The notes: generated by a model from the letters alone, not told the origin. Positions 1-8,404 are shown, numbered from the stretch's first letter. The stretch: 14,251 nt of DNA from Dehalococcoidia bacterium (GCA_003153955.1 PMCB01000128.1:1-14251), one strand, 5' to 3'. Numbers and translations are program-made.

Positions 1-51
1 TTACTTACGCACCCTTTAGTAATTAAATAGCTAAACCAATATGGTTACCGC

Positions 52-1161
52 GTGCAGGAGAACGCCCGGATACAGGGCAAGTCCGGCGTGGACTACACCT
101 TTGATATCTTTTGCTACAACGACATCGATAATTTCGGGTATAGTGTAGCGATTGATTTTCTAAACAGCAACGCTGAAGTTAATCTGGACCAGGTCTCCCT
201 TTTTGATACCAAGGCTTTTGACAGCGGCGCCGATTATAAAGTCCTGGTGGTAAAATCTAAACTTAACCGCCCTGCCGAAAAATTTGCCGGCCAGCAGCAT
301 ATTCATATTTTTGAGATGACAGGCGGTACCGGCGGGCATCCGAATCCGTCCCCGCAGATTATTACACCCGCAAAACCAGCCTCCCGGCCGGTTCCGTTAT
401 TCTCCCAATATGAGGCAATCAACTTAATTCCGGAAGTCGTTGCCAGACGCTATAGCATCATCCCACTTGCTGTCTCAGGTAATATCCTTGAGGTCGCGAT
501 GGAAGACCCGACCAGTGTCATCGCCCTGGAAGCGTTAGCTGCCATCAGTAAGAAACAAATCAAAACCCTGGCGGCCGGGAAAAAAGAGATTCGGGATGCG
601 ATTGACCTCCATTATAGAGGAAATAACGAAATTGAAAGACAGATTACGTATATCAATATCCCCACCGGCAGTATCGACGACGGCATCCTGGCCACCAAAA
701 TAGCCAGCTATACCCCGATAGTGGAAGCGCTGAATATGATAATTGACGCAGCCGGACAGGCCCGGGCTTCCCATATTCACCTAGAGCCGGAAGAAAACCG
801 GTTCAGGGTACGCTTTCGCATCGACGGTGAACTCGAAGACGTATTTTCGCTGCCGCTTAATTTACACCGGGCGCTGATTTCCCGCATCAAAGTGCTGGCA
901 AGCATGAATATCGCCGAATCGCGCCGTCCCCAGGACGGCCAGTTCACAACCAGTGTTAAAAACCGCCCGATTGACGTCAGGGTTTCCACCACTCCGACCA
1001 TTTACGGCGAAACGGCAGTTCTCCGGATTCTGGATAAATCAATGGCGCTGTTTGAATTGTCCGACCTCGGTTTCCTGCCGGTGGCCCTGGCAAAATATGA
1101 AAAAATGCTTAAGATCCCCCTTTGGGATGATACTGATCAGCGACCCAACGGGCAGCGGTAA
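52..1161 (+). pseudogene. PilB/GspE-type ATPase, N-terminal part (frameshifted)
   Basis: This is the first part of a type IV pilus assembly / type II secretion ATPase (PilB/GspE family) that continues in 1183-1881. Residues 1-88 look like a restriction-endonuclease-like fold (GKSGVDYTFDIF, then VAIDFL). Residues about 110-190 match the MshEN/GspE N-terminal domain. From about 218 the ATPase module begins (SHIHLEPEENRFRVRFRIDG, RRPQDGQF, RVSTTPTIYGE). After residue about 352 the frame is lost: the expected SPFGMILIS and P-loop are read in frame +2 (about 1116-1166), and this frame stops at 1161. The GTG at 52 has no Shine-Dalgarno, and plausible coding (LNQYGYRV) continues upstream in frame to a TAG at 28-30, so the 5' end is probably damaged too. 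I infer one decayed or mis-sequenced gene, not a short protein. Confidence 0.8.
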
Positions 1162-1182
1162 AACGCCACGCTTTATGCCTCG

Positions 1183-1881
1183 GTGAACACGCTGGACAGC
1201 ATGAAGCGGAAAATCGTCACCGTCGAAGACCCGGCCGAATACCGTCTCAAGGATATCACACAAATCCAGGTGAACCCTCAGGCCGGCGTCACCTTCGCCA
1301 CAGGGTTAAGATCCATCCTCCATCTTGACCCCGATTACATTTTCATCGGCGAAATACGCGACGGGGAGACGGCTGTTATCGCCGTTCAAGCGGCCCAAAC
1401 CGGGCACACGGTGCTGTCCTCCATTCACGCCAGCGACACCACCGGTGTCCTTTCAAGGTTGTCCGATCTGAAAATTGAGCCGTTTATGATCGCGTCTTCG
1501 GTAGTGGGTATTGTATCTCAACGCTTGGTGCGGCGGATTTGCCCGCACTGCCAACATAACCTTGAAGCCCCGCTGCCGGAGCAGATTGCCTACGAAGAAG
1601 AAACCGGCGAAAAGCGTACCAAGTTCCTCTACTGCATCGGCTGCAAGAAATGCTCCTACACCGGCTACCTGGGGGGTATCGGCATATATGAAGTATTAAT
1701 GATGAGCAATACGCTGAAGATGATGGTCCATCACCAGGCAACCAGCGACGAAATGCGGCACCAGGCCCTGAAAGAGGGGATGGTGACGATGTTAAACGAC
1801 GGGATGCAGAAGGTCCAATTGGGGATTACTACACCGACCGAGGTAATACGGGCAGCATATACATCCAGTCTGGAAAAATAA
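1183..1881 (+). pseudogene. PilB/GspE-type ATPase, C-terminal part
   Basis: This is the second part of the ATPase that begins at 52, in the same frame; coding homology starts a few codons earlier, at about 1168 (TLYASVNTLD). It holds the catalytic core after the P-loop: the Asp box VEDPAEY, Walker B region DPDYIFIGEIRDGETA, His box TGHTVLSSIHASD, and a zinc-binding tetracysteine-type element (CPHC, later CIGCKKC). The tail GITTPTEVIRAA is typical of PilB/GspE. The family powers pilus or pseudopilus assembly as a cytoplasmic hexamer. As drawn, this fragment has no P-loop and could not hydrolyse ATP alone; the GTG at 1183 is only the first start codon available and has no good ribosome site. 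If the two indels are sequencing errors, 52-1881 encodes one protein of about 609 residues. No pilin or inner-membrane partner gene is visible. Confidence 0.8.
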
Positions 1882-1907
1882 TCGCCCTGACCTTTGCCGC
1901 TGTTAAT

Positions 1908-1927
1908 CAGACCGGTTTGGCAGTCTG
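1908..1927. terminator. Weak hairpin between convergent genes
   Basis: CAGAC (1908-1912) and GTCTG (1923-1927) can pair around a 10-nt loop in the 49-bp gap between the convergent ATPase and hydrolase genes. The right arm is followed by TTATTA. The stem is short, so this is only a possible weak bidirectional terminator. Confidence 0.25.
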
Positions 1928-1930
1928 TTA

Positions 1931-2764
1931 TTACACGTGTGCTTTGAACCATGCTTCCATATCGGAAAAAACCTGCTGTCGTTCCGGGTCGTTAAAGATT
2001 TCGTGATAGAAACCTTCGTAAATTTTCATGGTTTTGTCTTTGGAACTGACCCCGTCGAACAGTATTTTACTGCTGGAAGGGTCCGAGATGCGGTCCTGCG
2101 AGCCCTGCATAATCAGAATAGGTAGGGTGATTTCGGATAATCTTTTTTGCAGCATGTCCATTGTTTTTAGCAGCTCCACACCGAACCGGGCGCTGAGTTT
2201 GCCGGTATAATTCAAGGGGTCGTTCACATATGCCGCGACAACGGCCGGGTCCCGGCTGATACCGCCGGGGTCCAGTGCCGATACCCCAATTTTCGGCATG
2301 ACCACGGAAAGGATTTTGGCCGCCAGGATTGCAGCCCGGCTGATGCTGGCGCCGGCTTTCAGCGTGGTGCCGGAAATAATCAGTCCTTGCAGTTCGCGCT
2401 GATGTTCGAGGGTATAGTCCAGTGCGATGGTGCTGCCCAGACTATGCCCGACCATGAATATTTTCGTGTTCGGGTTTTCGGTACGCACCAGACTAAAAAA
2501 AGTCTGTAAATCATCAACATAGTAAGAGAAACGTTCGATATAACTGCGTTTGCCGTCCGATTTGCCGTGCCCGCGCTGGTCGAAGGAATAAACGGCGTAG
2601 CCTTTAGGAACAAAATAATTTACCAGGTTGGTATAACGCCCACTATGTTCGGCGATGCCGTGCACTATCAGCAAAATTGCTTTGGGAGGGCCTTCCGGCA
2701 GCCAGGCTTGCCAGTACAGGCTGAAATTATTACGGCCGGCGAATTTCCCTTCGATATGCTGCAT
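1931..2764 (-). CDS. Alpha/beta hydrolase, monoacylglycerol lipase / lysophospholipase-like
   Basis: A 277-residue serine hydrolase of the monoglyceride lipase/PldB-like group, probably cytoplasmic since no signal peptide is visible. The nucleophile elbow is GHSLG with Ser108. The likely acid is Asp224 (MQGSQD) and the base His254 (GFYHEIFND), and HG at 35-36 supplies the oxyanion hole. FDQRGHGKSDG (61-71) is the strongly conserved strand-4 block of this family. Substrates are expected to be monoacylglycerols or lysophospholipids, but the specificity cannot be read from sequence. The ATG at 2764 is preceded by GGGAGG six bases upstream, which settles the start. The gene is transcribed alone, converges with the broken ATPase gene and is divergent from the MoxR operon. 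It appears intact and of normal length. Confidence 0.9.
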   Translation of the reverse strand: MQHIEGKFAGRNNFSLYWQAWLPEGPPKAILLIVHGIAEHSGRYTNLVNYFVPKGYAVYSFDQRGHGKSDGKRSYIERFSYYVDDLQTFFSLVRTENPNTKIFMVGHSLGSTIALDYTLEHQRELQGLIISGTTLKAGASISRAAILAAKILSVVMPKIGVSALDPGGISRDPAVVAAYVNDPLNYTGKLSARFGVELLKTMDMLQKRLSEITLPILIMQGSQDRISDPSSSKILFDGVSSKDKTMKIYEGFYHEIFNDPERQQVFSDMEAWFKAHV

Positions 2765-2814
2765 TTTATACCTCCCGTATCTCCAGATGTTGATTGTGCC
2801 ACCAGTTTAGAACA

Positions 2815-2843
2815 ATGTTAAACTCATTGCAACTTTGTGTCAC
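2815..2843 (-). promoter_or_regulatory. Sigma-70-like promoter of the hydrolase gene
   Basis: On the minus strand GTGACA (2843-2838) and TAACAT (2820-2815) are separated by 17 bp. The predicted transcript would start near 2808 and carry a leader of about 44 nt containing the GGGAGG ribosome site. The match is 5/6 and 4/6 to consensus, read by eye only. Confidence 0.42.
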
Positions 2844-2929
2844 GTTTTCACAATTGTTATCGAAAGTAATCAAGTATTGGTTTAATTTTATTACCCGTAA
2901 AATAGTTTTCCCTCAATGTCTTTCATGTT

Positions 2930-2969
2930 CCATTTTCGAGAAATCATAATAGGATTCTCTTGAAAATGG
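2930..2969. other. Long bulged hairpin in divergent intergenic region
   Basis: CCATTTTCGAGAA (2930-2942) pairs with TTCTC-TT-GAAAATGG (2955-2969). This gives 13 base pairs interrupted by a 2-nt bulge, with a 12-nt loop. It sits in the 403-bp AT-rich, gene-free stretch 2765-3167, between the promoters of the divergent hydrolase and MoxR genes. It has no U-tract, so it is not an obvious terminator. It could be an operator, a structured RNA element or the relic of a mobile element end. Confidence 0.5.
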
Positions 2970-3007
2970 TAATCTCAATAAATTTCTAAGGGATATTAAT
3001 GTTATTA

Positions 3008-3034
3008 TTGACAATAAGTTGGATACTCTATAAA
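3008..3034 (+). promoter_or_regulatory. Candidate promoter of the MoxR operon
   Basis: A perfect TTGACA (3008-3013) is followed after 15 bp by TATAAA (3029-3034). The spacer is shorter than the optimal 17, so strength is uncertain. It would give a leader of about 125 nt before the ATG at 3168. The rest of 2765-3167 holds no convincing small ORF. Confidence 0.38.
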
Positions 3035-3167
3035 CTTAGAACAATTTATAAATCAATCATAAATTATTCATTGTGATTTAAACATGAATTTGCAAAATTG
3101 AGAACAGAGGCAGGGTTGCTAACTTTTCTTTTGCTCAAATTGTAATACTTCAAGTGAGGAATGATAA

Positions 3168-4139
3168 ATGGATGAATTAACAGTCGGTAAAATCCAGGCC
3201 TTTGGCGGCAAAGTCAAAGAGAATGTGGAAAAGGTCATCATCGGTAAAGGCGATGTGGTAGAACTGGTAATATTGGCTCTGCTTTGCGAAGGGCACGTCC
3301 TGATCGAGGACATCCCGGGCGTCGGCAAAACGGTGCTGGCCAAGTCTATCGCCCGCTCCCTGGGCTGCAGTTTTCACCGTATTCAGTGCACGCCGGATTT
3401 ATTGCCTTCCGATATCACCGGCACCTATATATTCAATCAGAAAACCGCTGATTTCGAATTTAGGCCGGGCCCGATAATGGCCCAAATCGTGCTGACGGAT
3501 GAAATCAACCGGACCACGCCCCGGACGCAATCCGCGCTGCTCGAAGCAATGCAGGAGCGCCAGGTAACAGCCGAAGGCGAGACCAAAATGCTGCCCCGTC
3601 CGTTTATGGTACTGGCGACGCAAAACCCCATCGAACAGGAGGGCACGTTCCCCCTGCCCGAAGCCCAACTGGACCGTTTTCTGATTAAAATTAAAATCGG
3701 ATACCCCTCTGCCGAGGACGACAAGAAACTTCTTGCCCGTTTCCGTCAGGACGACCCGCTGGAAGACTTGAAACCGGTCGTTTCCGCCGATGAGTTGATG
3801 CAGATGCAGGCAGCCTGCCGCGGCGTGCATGTGGCCGCCGATGTTGAAGATTACATTATCCGTCTGGTCCATGCCACGCGTGAACATCCTTCGCTCCAGC
3901 TCGGCGCCAGTCCGCGGGCGATGATGGCGCTTTATCACACTTCGCAGGTCATGGCCGCGCTGCGGGGCAGGTCGTTTGTTATCCCCGACGATGTGAAGTA
4001 CCTGACAGTCTGTACGCTTTCGCACCGCATCATCCCGAAAGCGGAAAGTTCCTTGCGGGGCAACAGCGCCGAACAGGCCTTGCGGGAAATCATCGATTCG
4101 GTTTCCGTCCCGGTTGAAAGCGAAAATATGGCCCGGTAA
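3168..4139 (+). CDS. MoxR-family AAA+ ATPase
   Basis: A 323-residue cytoplasmic AAA+ ATPase of the MoxR type, of normal length. Visible motifs: Walker A IPGVGKT (49-55), Walker B VLTDEINR with Asp111/Glu112, sensor 1 ATQNP (Asn153), the LPEAQLDRF block (163-171), and the C-terminal lid domain with GASPRA (about 247-252). MoxR proteins act as chaperone-like ATPases that mature or activate partner complexes, usually with proteins of the DUF58 and VWA type. The ATG at 3168 has GTGAGGA seven bases upstream; an ATG at 3161 is out of frame. It is the first gene of an operon: only 8 bp separate its stop from the DUF58 gene. Family assignment is firm; the client protein is unknown. Confidence 0.96.
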   Translation: MDELTVGKIQAFGGKVKENVEKVIIGKGDVVELVILALLCEGHVLIEDIPGVGKTVLAKSIARSLGCSFHRIQCTPDLLPSDITGTYIFNQKTADFEFRPGPIMAQIVLTDEINRTTPRTQSALLEAMQERQVTAEGETKMLPRPFMVLATQNPIEQEGTFPLPEAQLDRFLIKIKIGYPSAEDDKKLLARFRQDDPLEDLKPVVSADELMQMQAACRGVHVAADVEDYIIRLVHATREHPSLQLGASPRAMMALYHTSQVMAALRGRSFVIPDDVKYLTVCTLSHRIIPKAESSLRGNSAEQALREIIDSVSVPVESENMAR

Positions 4140-4147
4140 GGAAAAAC

Positions 4148-5374
4148 ATGATCGGCGGACTCTGGTTATTTTTCACTGTCGTATTGTTGATTTTCAGCCT
4201 GCTGACCAAGCAGGTTCCGCTGTTTATTGTCGCCCTGCTTTTTTTTATCGCCGGAGCCATTGCCCGTTTATGGGCCCGTTATTCGCTGAGCCGTGTGGAA
4301 TACCACCGGCAATTAAGCTCAAACCGTGTCTTCTTCGGGGAAGAAATAAAAATGGCGGTCGAGGTTATCAACCGGAAAATTTTACCGCTGCCCTGGTTGC
4401 AGGTGGAAGAACAACTGCCCGACCAGGTAACGCTGCTCAAGGGCGAATCGGAGCATTCGTTTTCGACAAATTACCAGATATTGACCTCCATTTTCCTGCT
4501 GAGCTCGTATCACAGGATCAAAAAATATTATCCCATCAAATGTAACCACCGCGGCTATTTCATGTTCGGCCCGACCAAACTCAGTTCCGGCGATGTTTTC
4601 GGCTTTTTTAACCGTTATCAGGGAATCGAGGCTATCGACCATTTAATGGTTTACCCTAAAATGGTGCCGCTGGAAAAATTGGGCATCCCTTCACGGCAGC
4701 CGCTGGGAGAAATCCGCACCACCAAACATCTGTTTCACGACCCGGTGCTGATGCTGGGTATCAGAGAATACGTGCATGGTGACAGCTTGAAAAGTATCGA
4801 ATGGAAAAGCACTGCCCGCACCGGCAGCCTGCAGACGAAAATCTTCGAACCGACGACCACGGTGGACATGGGTATTTTCCTGGATGTGCGCACGGTTTCC
4901 TTGCCATTATGGAGTGTACACCCGGAAAAATTCGAGCTCGCCATTGTCACCGCCGCTTCACTGGCAAATCAGGCGCTCTCCGAAGATTATCGTGTGGGTT
5001 TATACATCAATAAAAACAGCCCGGGTACGACAGAAATGATACACATCCCGCCCAGTCGCCATCCGGAGCAGCTAAAGCACATTCTGGAAGCGCTGGCGAT
5101 GATTCAACCGATAGAAATCATGCCGATTGCCAGAATGCTGGTCACTGAAAGCAGGAGCCTGCCGTGGGGCAGCACGATGGTGGTAATTACTGCCTCGCCC
5201 AATGAACCTTTGCTGGCTACGCTCTATCAAATGAAAAGAGTGGGACGTAAAGTAGTTTTGATTACTATCGGCAGTCAGGATGGTATCAGCAGTGAGGGCC
5301 TTACGACCTATAACATCAGCGACGACATCGGCTGGGAAAAAATGGAAGCCATGAGTTTAGGGACAAAACGCTAA
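4148..5374 (+). CDS. DUF58 domain-containing membrane protein
   Basis: A 408-residue protein with two membrane helices at the N-terminus (about 3-19 and 22-43) and a large cytoplasmic part. The DUF58 signature lies at about 204-224: GIREYVHGDSLKSIEWKSTA. The following region (MGIFLDVRT, 241-249, and beyond) resembles a von Willebrand A-like fold, as is usual in the family. DUF58 proteins are the regular partners of MoxR ATPases, and the pair is thought to act in envelope protein assembly or stress response; the biochemical role is not established. The ATG at 4148 has AAGGAAAAAC directly upstream and starts 8 bp after the moxR-like stop, so translation is probably coupled. A 23-bp gap leads to the next operon gene. 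Confidence 0.93.
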   Translation: MIGGLWLFFTVVLLIFSLLTKQVPLFIVALLFFIAGAIARLWARYSLSRVEYHRQLSSNRVFFGEEIKMAVEVINRKILPLPWLQVEEQLPDQVTLLKGESEHSFSTNYQILTSIFLLSSYHRIKKYYPIKCNHRGYFMFGPTKLSSGDVFGFFNRYQGIEAIDHLMVYPKMVPLEKLGIPSRQPLGEIRTTKHLFHDPVLMLGIREYVHGDSLKSIEWKSTARTGSLQTKIFEPTTTVDMGIFLDVRTVSLPLWSVHPEKFELAIVTAASLANQALSEDYRVGLYINKNSPGTTEMIHIPPSRHPEQLKHILEALAMIQPIEIMPIARMLVTESRSLPWGSTMVVITASPNEPLLATLYQMKRVGRKVVLITIGSQDGISSEGLTTYNISDDIGWEKMEAMSLGTKR

Positions 5375-5397
5375 AGTCTGATTTCGAGGTATAGACG

Positions 5398-6924
5398 GTG
5401 ACATTTTTTACCGGGTTTAAAAAAGTGAATTGGATCGCCGACGTCTTCCCTCCGTTAGCTGTAATTTTAATGGAGGTTTTTTCGTTATGCGCCTGGCTGA
5501 TTTTTATCGGCAGTCTGCCCATGGTTACCAACGACAGGCCGCCGCTTACTTTATGGTCGCTGCTTTTTCTCCTCGGGGGGTCTTTCATCGCCAACCGGTT
5601 TTTCCTGAAACGAAAATGGCCGCTGTCCTGGATACAAATAAGTATCATGGCCTGCGGGCTGGTCGCGATTTTCTTGGTCTTGCGCATTGAATATGCCGCC
5701 GGCTTCAGTTTATTCGGCGGCCGATGGTTCGCCACCTACGGCAATCAGATTATCAACTTTTTCGCTAAATATCCCCCGTTCGTTTTTGCGATTATTGCCG
5801 GTTTGTACCTCTGGTGGCGGGGCATCAGCCTTTCCCGCTCCCGGCTCTATTTCGATGATATCTATCATTCCTTCCTGATTCAGCTGGTCTTGTTAGTGTT
5901 TTTAATTATCATGTGGAGTTTTACCTACAAAACCGGGCCGTTGAAAAACATTACCTCCAATATCGGGATTTATGTGGTCGGGTTTTTCTTTTTCGGGTTA
6001 CTGGCGCTGGCGCTGACCAATCTGCGGATAATCCAGGAGAAATTCAGGAAAAAGGGAGAACTCTCTAAAAATTTCGGCCGCCGCTGGTTAACCACGATCC
6101 TGATAGTTATTGGCGGCGTAACACTGTTAGGCATCGGGTTCGCCAGTATTTTCTCCTCTCAATTTGTCTCTTTGCTGGGGAAATTCATGAATTCGATCTC
6201 CGGCGCTTATTCGGCCGTCATCAATTTCATCCTGGAAGCTATCGGTTTATTGGTGCAGCTGATATATGACATCGTAGAATTTTTAATAAGCCTGATTCCA
6301 AAAGTGAAAGCGCCGACAACCACGCCGGAAACATCTCCACTGGTATCCACAACCACTACCCCCGGTTCCGGGGGTGTCTATTATAATCCGCGCCTGGTAT
6401 TGATAGTAAAACTGGTCTTTTTGGCGCTGATAGTTTTCGGGGTGATTTTTCTGATAAGCAGGGCGATTCAACGCCAGCACCGGAAAGAACTGACCGAAGA
6501 TGTAGAAGAAGAGCAGGAGTCCCTTTGGAGCTGGGAAGGATTTAAATCCGACCTGATGGTATTTTTCAAAGCGATATTTCAGCTGTTCAAGCGGAAAAAG
6601 AAGCCGGCGCCGGCAAACATTGCTGCGGACTGGCAGGTGGAAGACGATATTGAGCGCAGATTAAATATCCGGGAGATATATCAGCATCTGCTCTGGCATG
6701 GGTCGCGCCTGAAAATACCGCGGGAAAAATATGAGACCCCTTCGGAATATGCCCGGCGGCTGGGTCAGGCGTTACCTGATGGCAAAGAGCCGCTGGACGA
6801 AATCACCGGTTTTTATATCGATGCCCGCTACGGGGACCATCCCGCCGAAGAGAAGAAGACAAACCGCGCCAACAGCCTGTGGGAAAGGCTGCGCAGCCTT
6901 TTTAAAGGCCGGGAAATCGGATAA
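5398..6924 (+). CDS. Multi-spanning membrane protein with C-terminal DUF4129 domain
   Basis: A 508-residue integral membrane protein. Hydrophobic segments lie at about 17-41, 51-70, 78-95, 126-142, 158-176, 189-207, 231-251, 272-300 and 333-354. A Thr/Pro/Ser-rich loop (about 305-325) comes before the last one. A charged cytoplasmic stretch follows, then a DUF4129 domain at about 421-483 (IREIYQHLL, KYETPSEYARRL, FYIDARYGD). DUF4129 is often found at the C-terminus of transglutaminase-like proteins or in separate membrane proteins next to MoxR/DUF58 genes. No transglutaminase Cys-His-Asp core is visible here. The start is GTG with CGAGG about 9 bases upstream, 23 bp after the DUF58 stop. I infer that it forms the membrane part of the MoxR/DUF58 system. 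Confidence 0.85.
   Translation: MTFFTGFKKVNWIADVFPPLAVILMEVFSLCAWLIFIGSLPMVTNDRPPLTLWSLLFLLGGSFIANRFFLKRKWPLSWIQISIMACGLVAIFLVLRIEYAAGFSLFGGRWFATYGNQIINFFAKYPPFVFAIIAGLYLWWRGISLSRSRLYFDDIYHSFLIQLVLLVFLIIMWSFTYKTGPLKNITSNIGIYVVGFFFFGLLALALTNLRIIQEKFRKKGELSKNFGRRWLTTILIVIGGVTLLGIGFASIFSSQFVSLLGKFMNSISGAYSAVINFILEAIGLLVQLIYDIVEFLISLIPKVKAPTTTPETSPLVSTTTTPGSGGVYYNPRLVLIVKLVFLALIVFGVIFLISRAIQRQHRKELTEDVEEEQESLWSWEGFKSDLMVFFKAIFQLFKRKKKPAPANIAADWQVEDDIERRLNIREIYQHLLWHGSRLKIPREKYETPSEYARRLGQALPDGKEPLDEITGFYIDARYGDHPAEEKKTNRANSLWERLRSLFKGREIG
6884..6905 (+). terminator. Terminator-like palindrome inside the end of the operon's last gene
   Basis: AAAGGCTGC (6884-6892) and GCAGCCTTT (6893-6901) form a perfect 18-bp palindrome followed by two further T residues, so the top strand reads GCAGCC-TTTTT. 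It lies about 20 bp before the stop of the DUF4129 gene, where only 18 bp separate it from the convergent phosphoesterase gene. A terminator overlapping the coding end is plausible, but the palindrome may simply be coding sequence. Confidence 0.3.
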
Positions 6925-6942
6925 CACCCCCCGATAAGCACT

Positions 6943-8337
6943 TTAATTTTTTGGTATCGTAAAACTGTTGATTACACTCCCGTCCGGCGCGCGGAAAACC
7001 AAATCAGCCGTATTCCCGTTGATTGTCACATCGGCAAACCCGAAGTTGGTGCTGGAATACCAGACGCTTTCCGGGGAAGTGTACGTCCGCTGCGGGTCCA
7101 AGGCGCCGCCGAATGTCCCGGCGATCACATATGAAACACCGGATTTCTGCAGCAGTTCCATCTGGTGGTCGTGGCCGGAAAATACCATGTCCACGCCGTA
7201 CTTCTCAAAAATCGGGGTCAATTTATCGGTTGTTTCCTTATTGTCGTACCATTTCCAGCCGTCGACAATTGAACCGGAAGCATAATAGAAGCCGTGTCCG
7301 ATGACAATCGTCCAGTCATCCTTCGGGATGCCGGCTAACTGCTGTTCCAGCCAGGCGCTTTGGGCTGAATTAAAATCTTCGGCGCTCCATTCCAGGTCGA
7401 TTACCAGGAAATGCACGTTCCCGTCGTCAAACCGCTGGTAGAGCTGCGTGCCGTTTTGCAGCGGTATCCCGGCCGGGTCGCAGTAAGTTTCCCACCGGTT
7501 CAATCCCCCGAGAATGGTATCGTGATTACCGACGGCATATTTAGTCGGAATGTTTTCTGTGACGGCGGACACGGCCTGCAGGGCTTGCTGCCACTGGGAA
7601 TCTGTGAATCCATGTTCCACCAGGTCGCCCATCGAGAAAAGAAGATTAAAGTGGTTGGCAGGATTGGCAATTTGCTGCAGCATTTCCTCGGTGAGGTTAT
7701 TCTGACTGTCGCCGCTGCCGAAATGGGCGTCGCTGGTAATGGCAAAATGCAGCGGTTCGCCGGCCGCCGGCAGGGAATTGAAATATTCTTTTTGTCCCAA
7801 GTTAATCTGATACCAGTATCGGATATCAGGATGTAAATTGGTAAGTGAAAAAATATGCTCCCGCGCCGGCGTCGTTTCTTTCAGCGTAACAGCGGAAGCA
7901 TCCGAACCCCATATCAATGTATCGCTGGCTGGTTTCGGTGTGCGGTAAGTAACTGCCATATTCGGCACGCCATTTATGCCGGAACCGGATTCGATTAATA
8001 ACTGCGGTGTTTGGCCGGCTTCCAGCGGGCCGGGGATAATCCCAACGTAGAAAAAGCCGAAAACAAAGATGGCAATGCCCAATACCGTCAATATTCTGAC
8101 GGCCGTCGAAAGGATATTGGTGGTGCTTTTTTGTTTTCTTGCTTGCAGCCGCCATTCGAATAAAGCCAGCCCAAGCAGGACCAGGCCAAGTACGCCCAGA
8201 ATAATAAATAACTTTTGGAAGGTGCCGTTAACCGTGACGAGCCCGATGGTGCCGTGCTGGCTGAATGCCCAGCCCAGGAAAACGAACATCAGCGCCGCGG
8301 CCAGGACCGCCAGCCAAAATAAAATCTTTCGCATCAT
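6943..8337 (-). CDS. Membrane-anchored metallophosphoesterase, purple acid phosphatase-like
   Basis: A 464-residue calcineurin-like phosphoesterase. Three membrane helices come first (about residues 5-25, 43-62 and 83-103). A fibronectin-like N domain of the purple acid phosphatase kind follows (about 110-178, ending LHPDIRYWYQI), then the catalytic domain. All metal-binding blocks are present: SDAH (Asp203, His205), GD (Asp238), GNHD (270-273), GH (His348) and GHDH (388-391). The catalytic part should face outside, hydrolysing phosphoesters of unknown identity. An in-frame ATG at 8385 exists, but I chose 8337 because AGAGG lies 9 bases upstream of it and the next residues (MMRKILFWLAVL) begin the first helix. 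The gene is alone on its strand and converges with the MoxR operon. Confidence 0.88.
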   Translation of the reverse strand: MMRKILFWLAVLAAALMFVFLGWAFSQHGTIGLVTVNGTFQKLFIILGVLGLVLLGLALFEWRLQARKQKSTTNILSTAVRILTVLGIAIFVFGFFYVGIIPGPLEAGQTPQLLIESGSGINGVPNMAVTYRTPKPASDTLIWGSDASAVTLKETTPAREHIFSLTNLHPDIRYWYQINLGQKEYFNSLPAAGEPLHFAITSDAHFGSGDSQNNLTEEMLQQIANPANHFNLLFSMGDLVEHGFTDSQWQQALQAVSAVTENIPTKYAVGNHDTILGGLNRWETYCDPAGIPLQNGTQLYQRFDDGNVHFLVIDLEWSAEDFNSAQSAWLEQQLAGIPKDDWTIVIGHGFYYASGSIVDGWKWYDNKETTDKLTPIFEKYGVDMVFSGHDHQMELLQKSGVSYVIAGTFGGALDPQRTYTSPESVWYSSTNFGFADVTINGNTADLVFRAPDGSVINSFTIPKN

Positions 8338-8404
8338 ATTAAGTCGCCTCTTTATCTCAAGTTGATTCGGAATGTTTCCGGTCATTCCGCCATTATTAAT
8401 CTAC

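Noticed and set aside
1108..1170. Programmed ribosomal frameshifting in the ATPase gene
   Set aside because: It would need two opposite shifts within 50 bases. Slippery sites with stimulators are not evident, and a P-loop Gly is also lost; decay or error is simpler.
953..1186. Separate 77-aa ORF in frame +2
   Set aside because: Only its last part (about 1116-1166) is meaningful. It is the frameshifted P-loop segment of the ATPase gene, and the rest is a shadow.
3399..4025. 208-aa ORF on the minus strand
   Set aside because: It lies antisense inside the clearly conserved MoxR gene; its translation is low-complexity and carries no motif.
8338..8385. N-terminal extension of the phosphoesterase to ATG 8385
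   Set aside because: GGCGGA abuts that ATG with no proper spacing, while ATG 8337 has AGAGG at 9 bases and begins the membrane helix.
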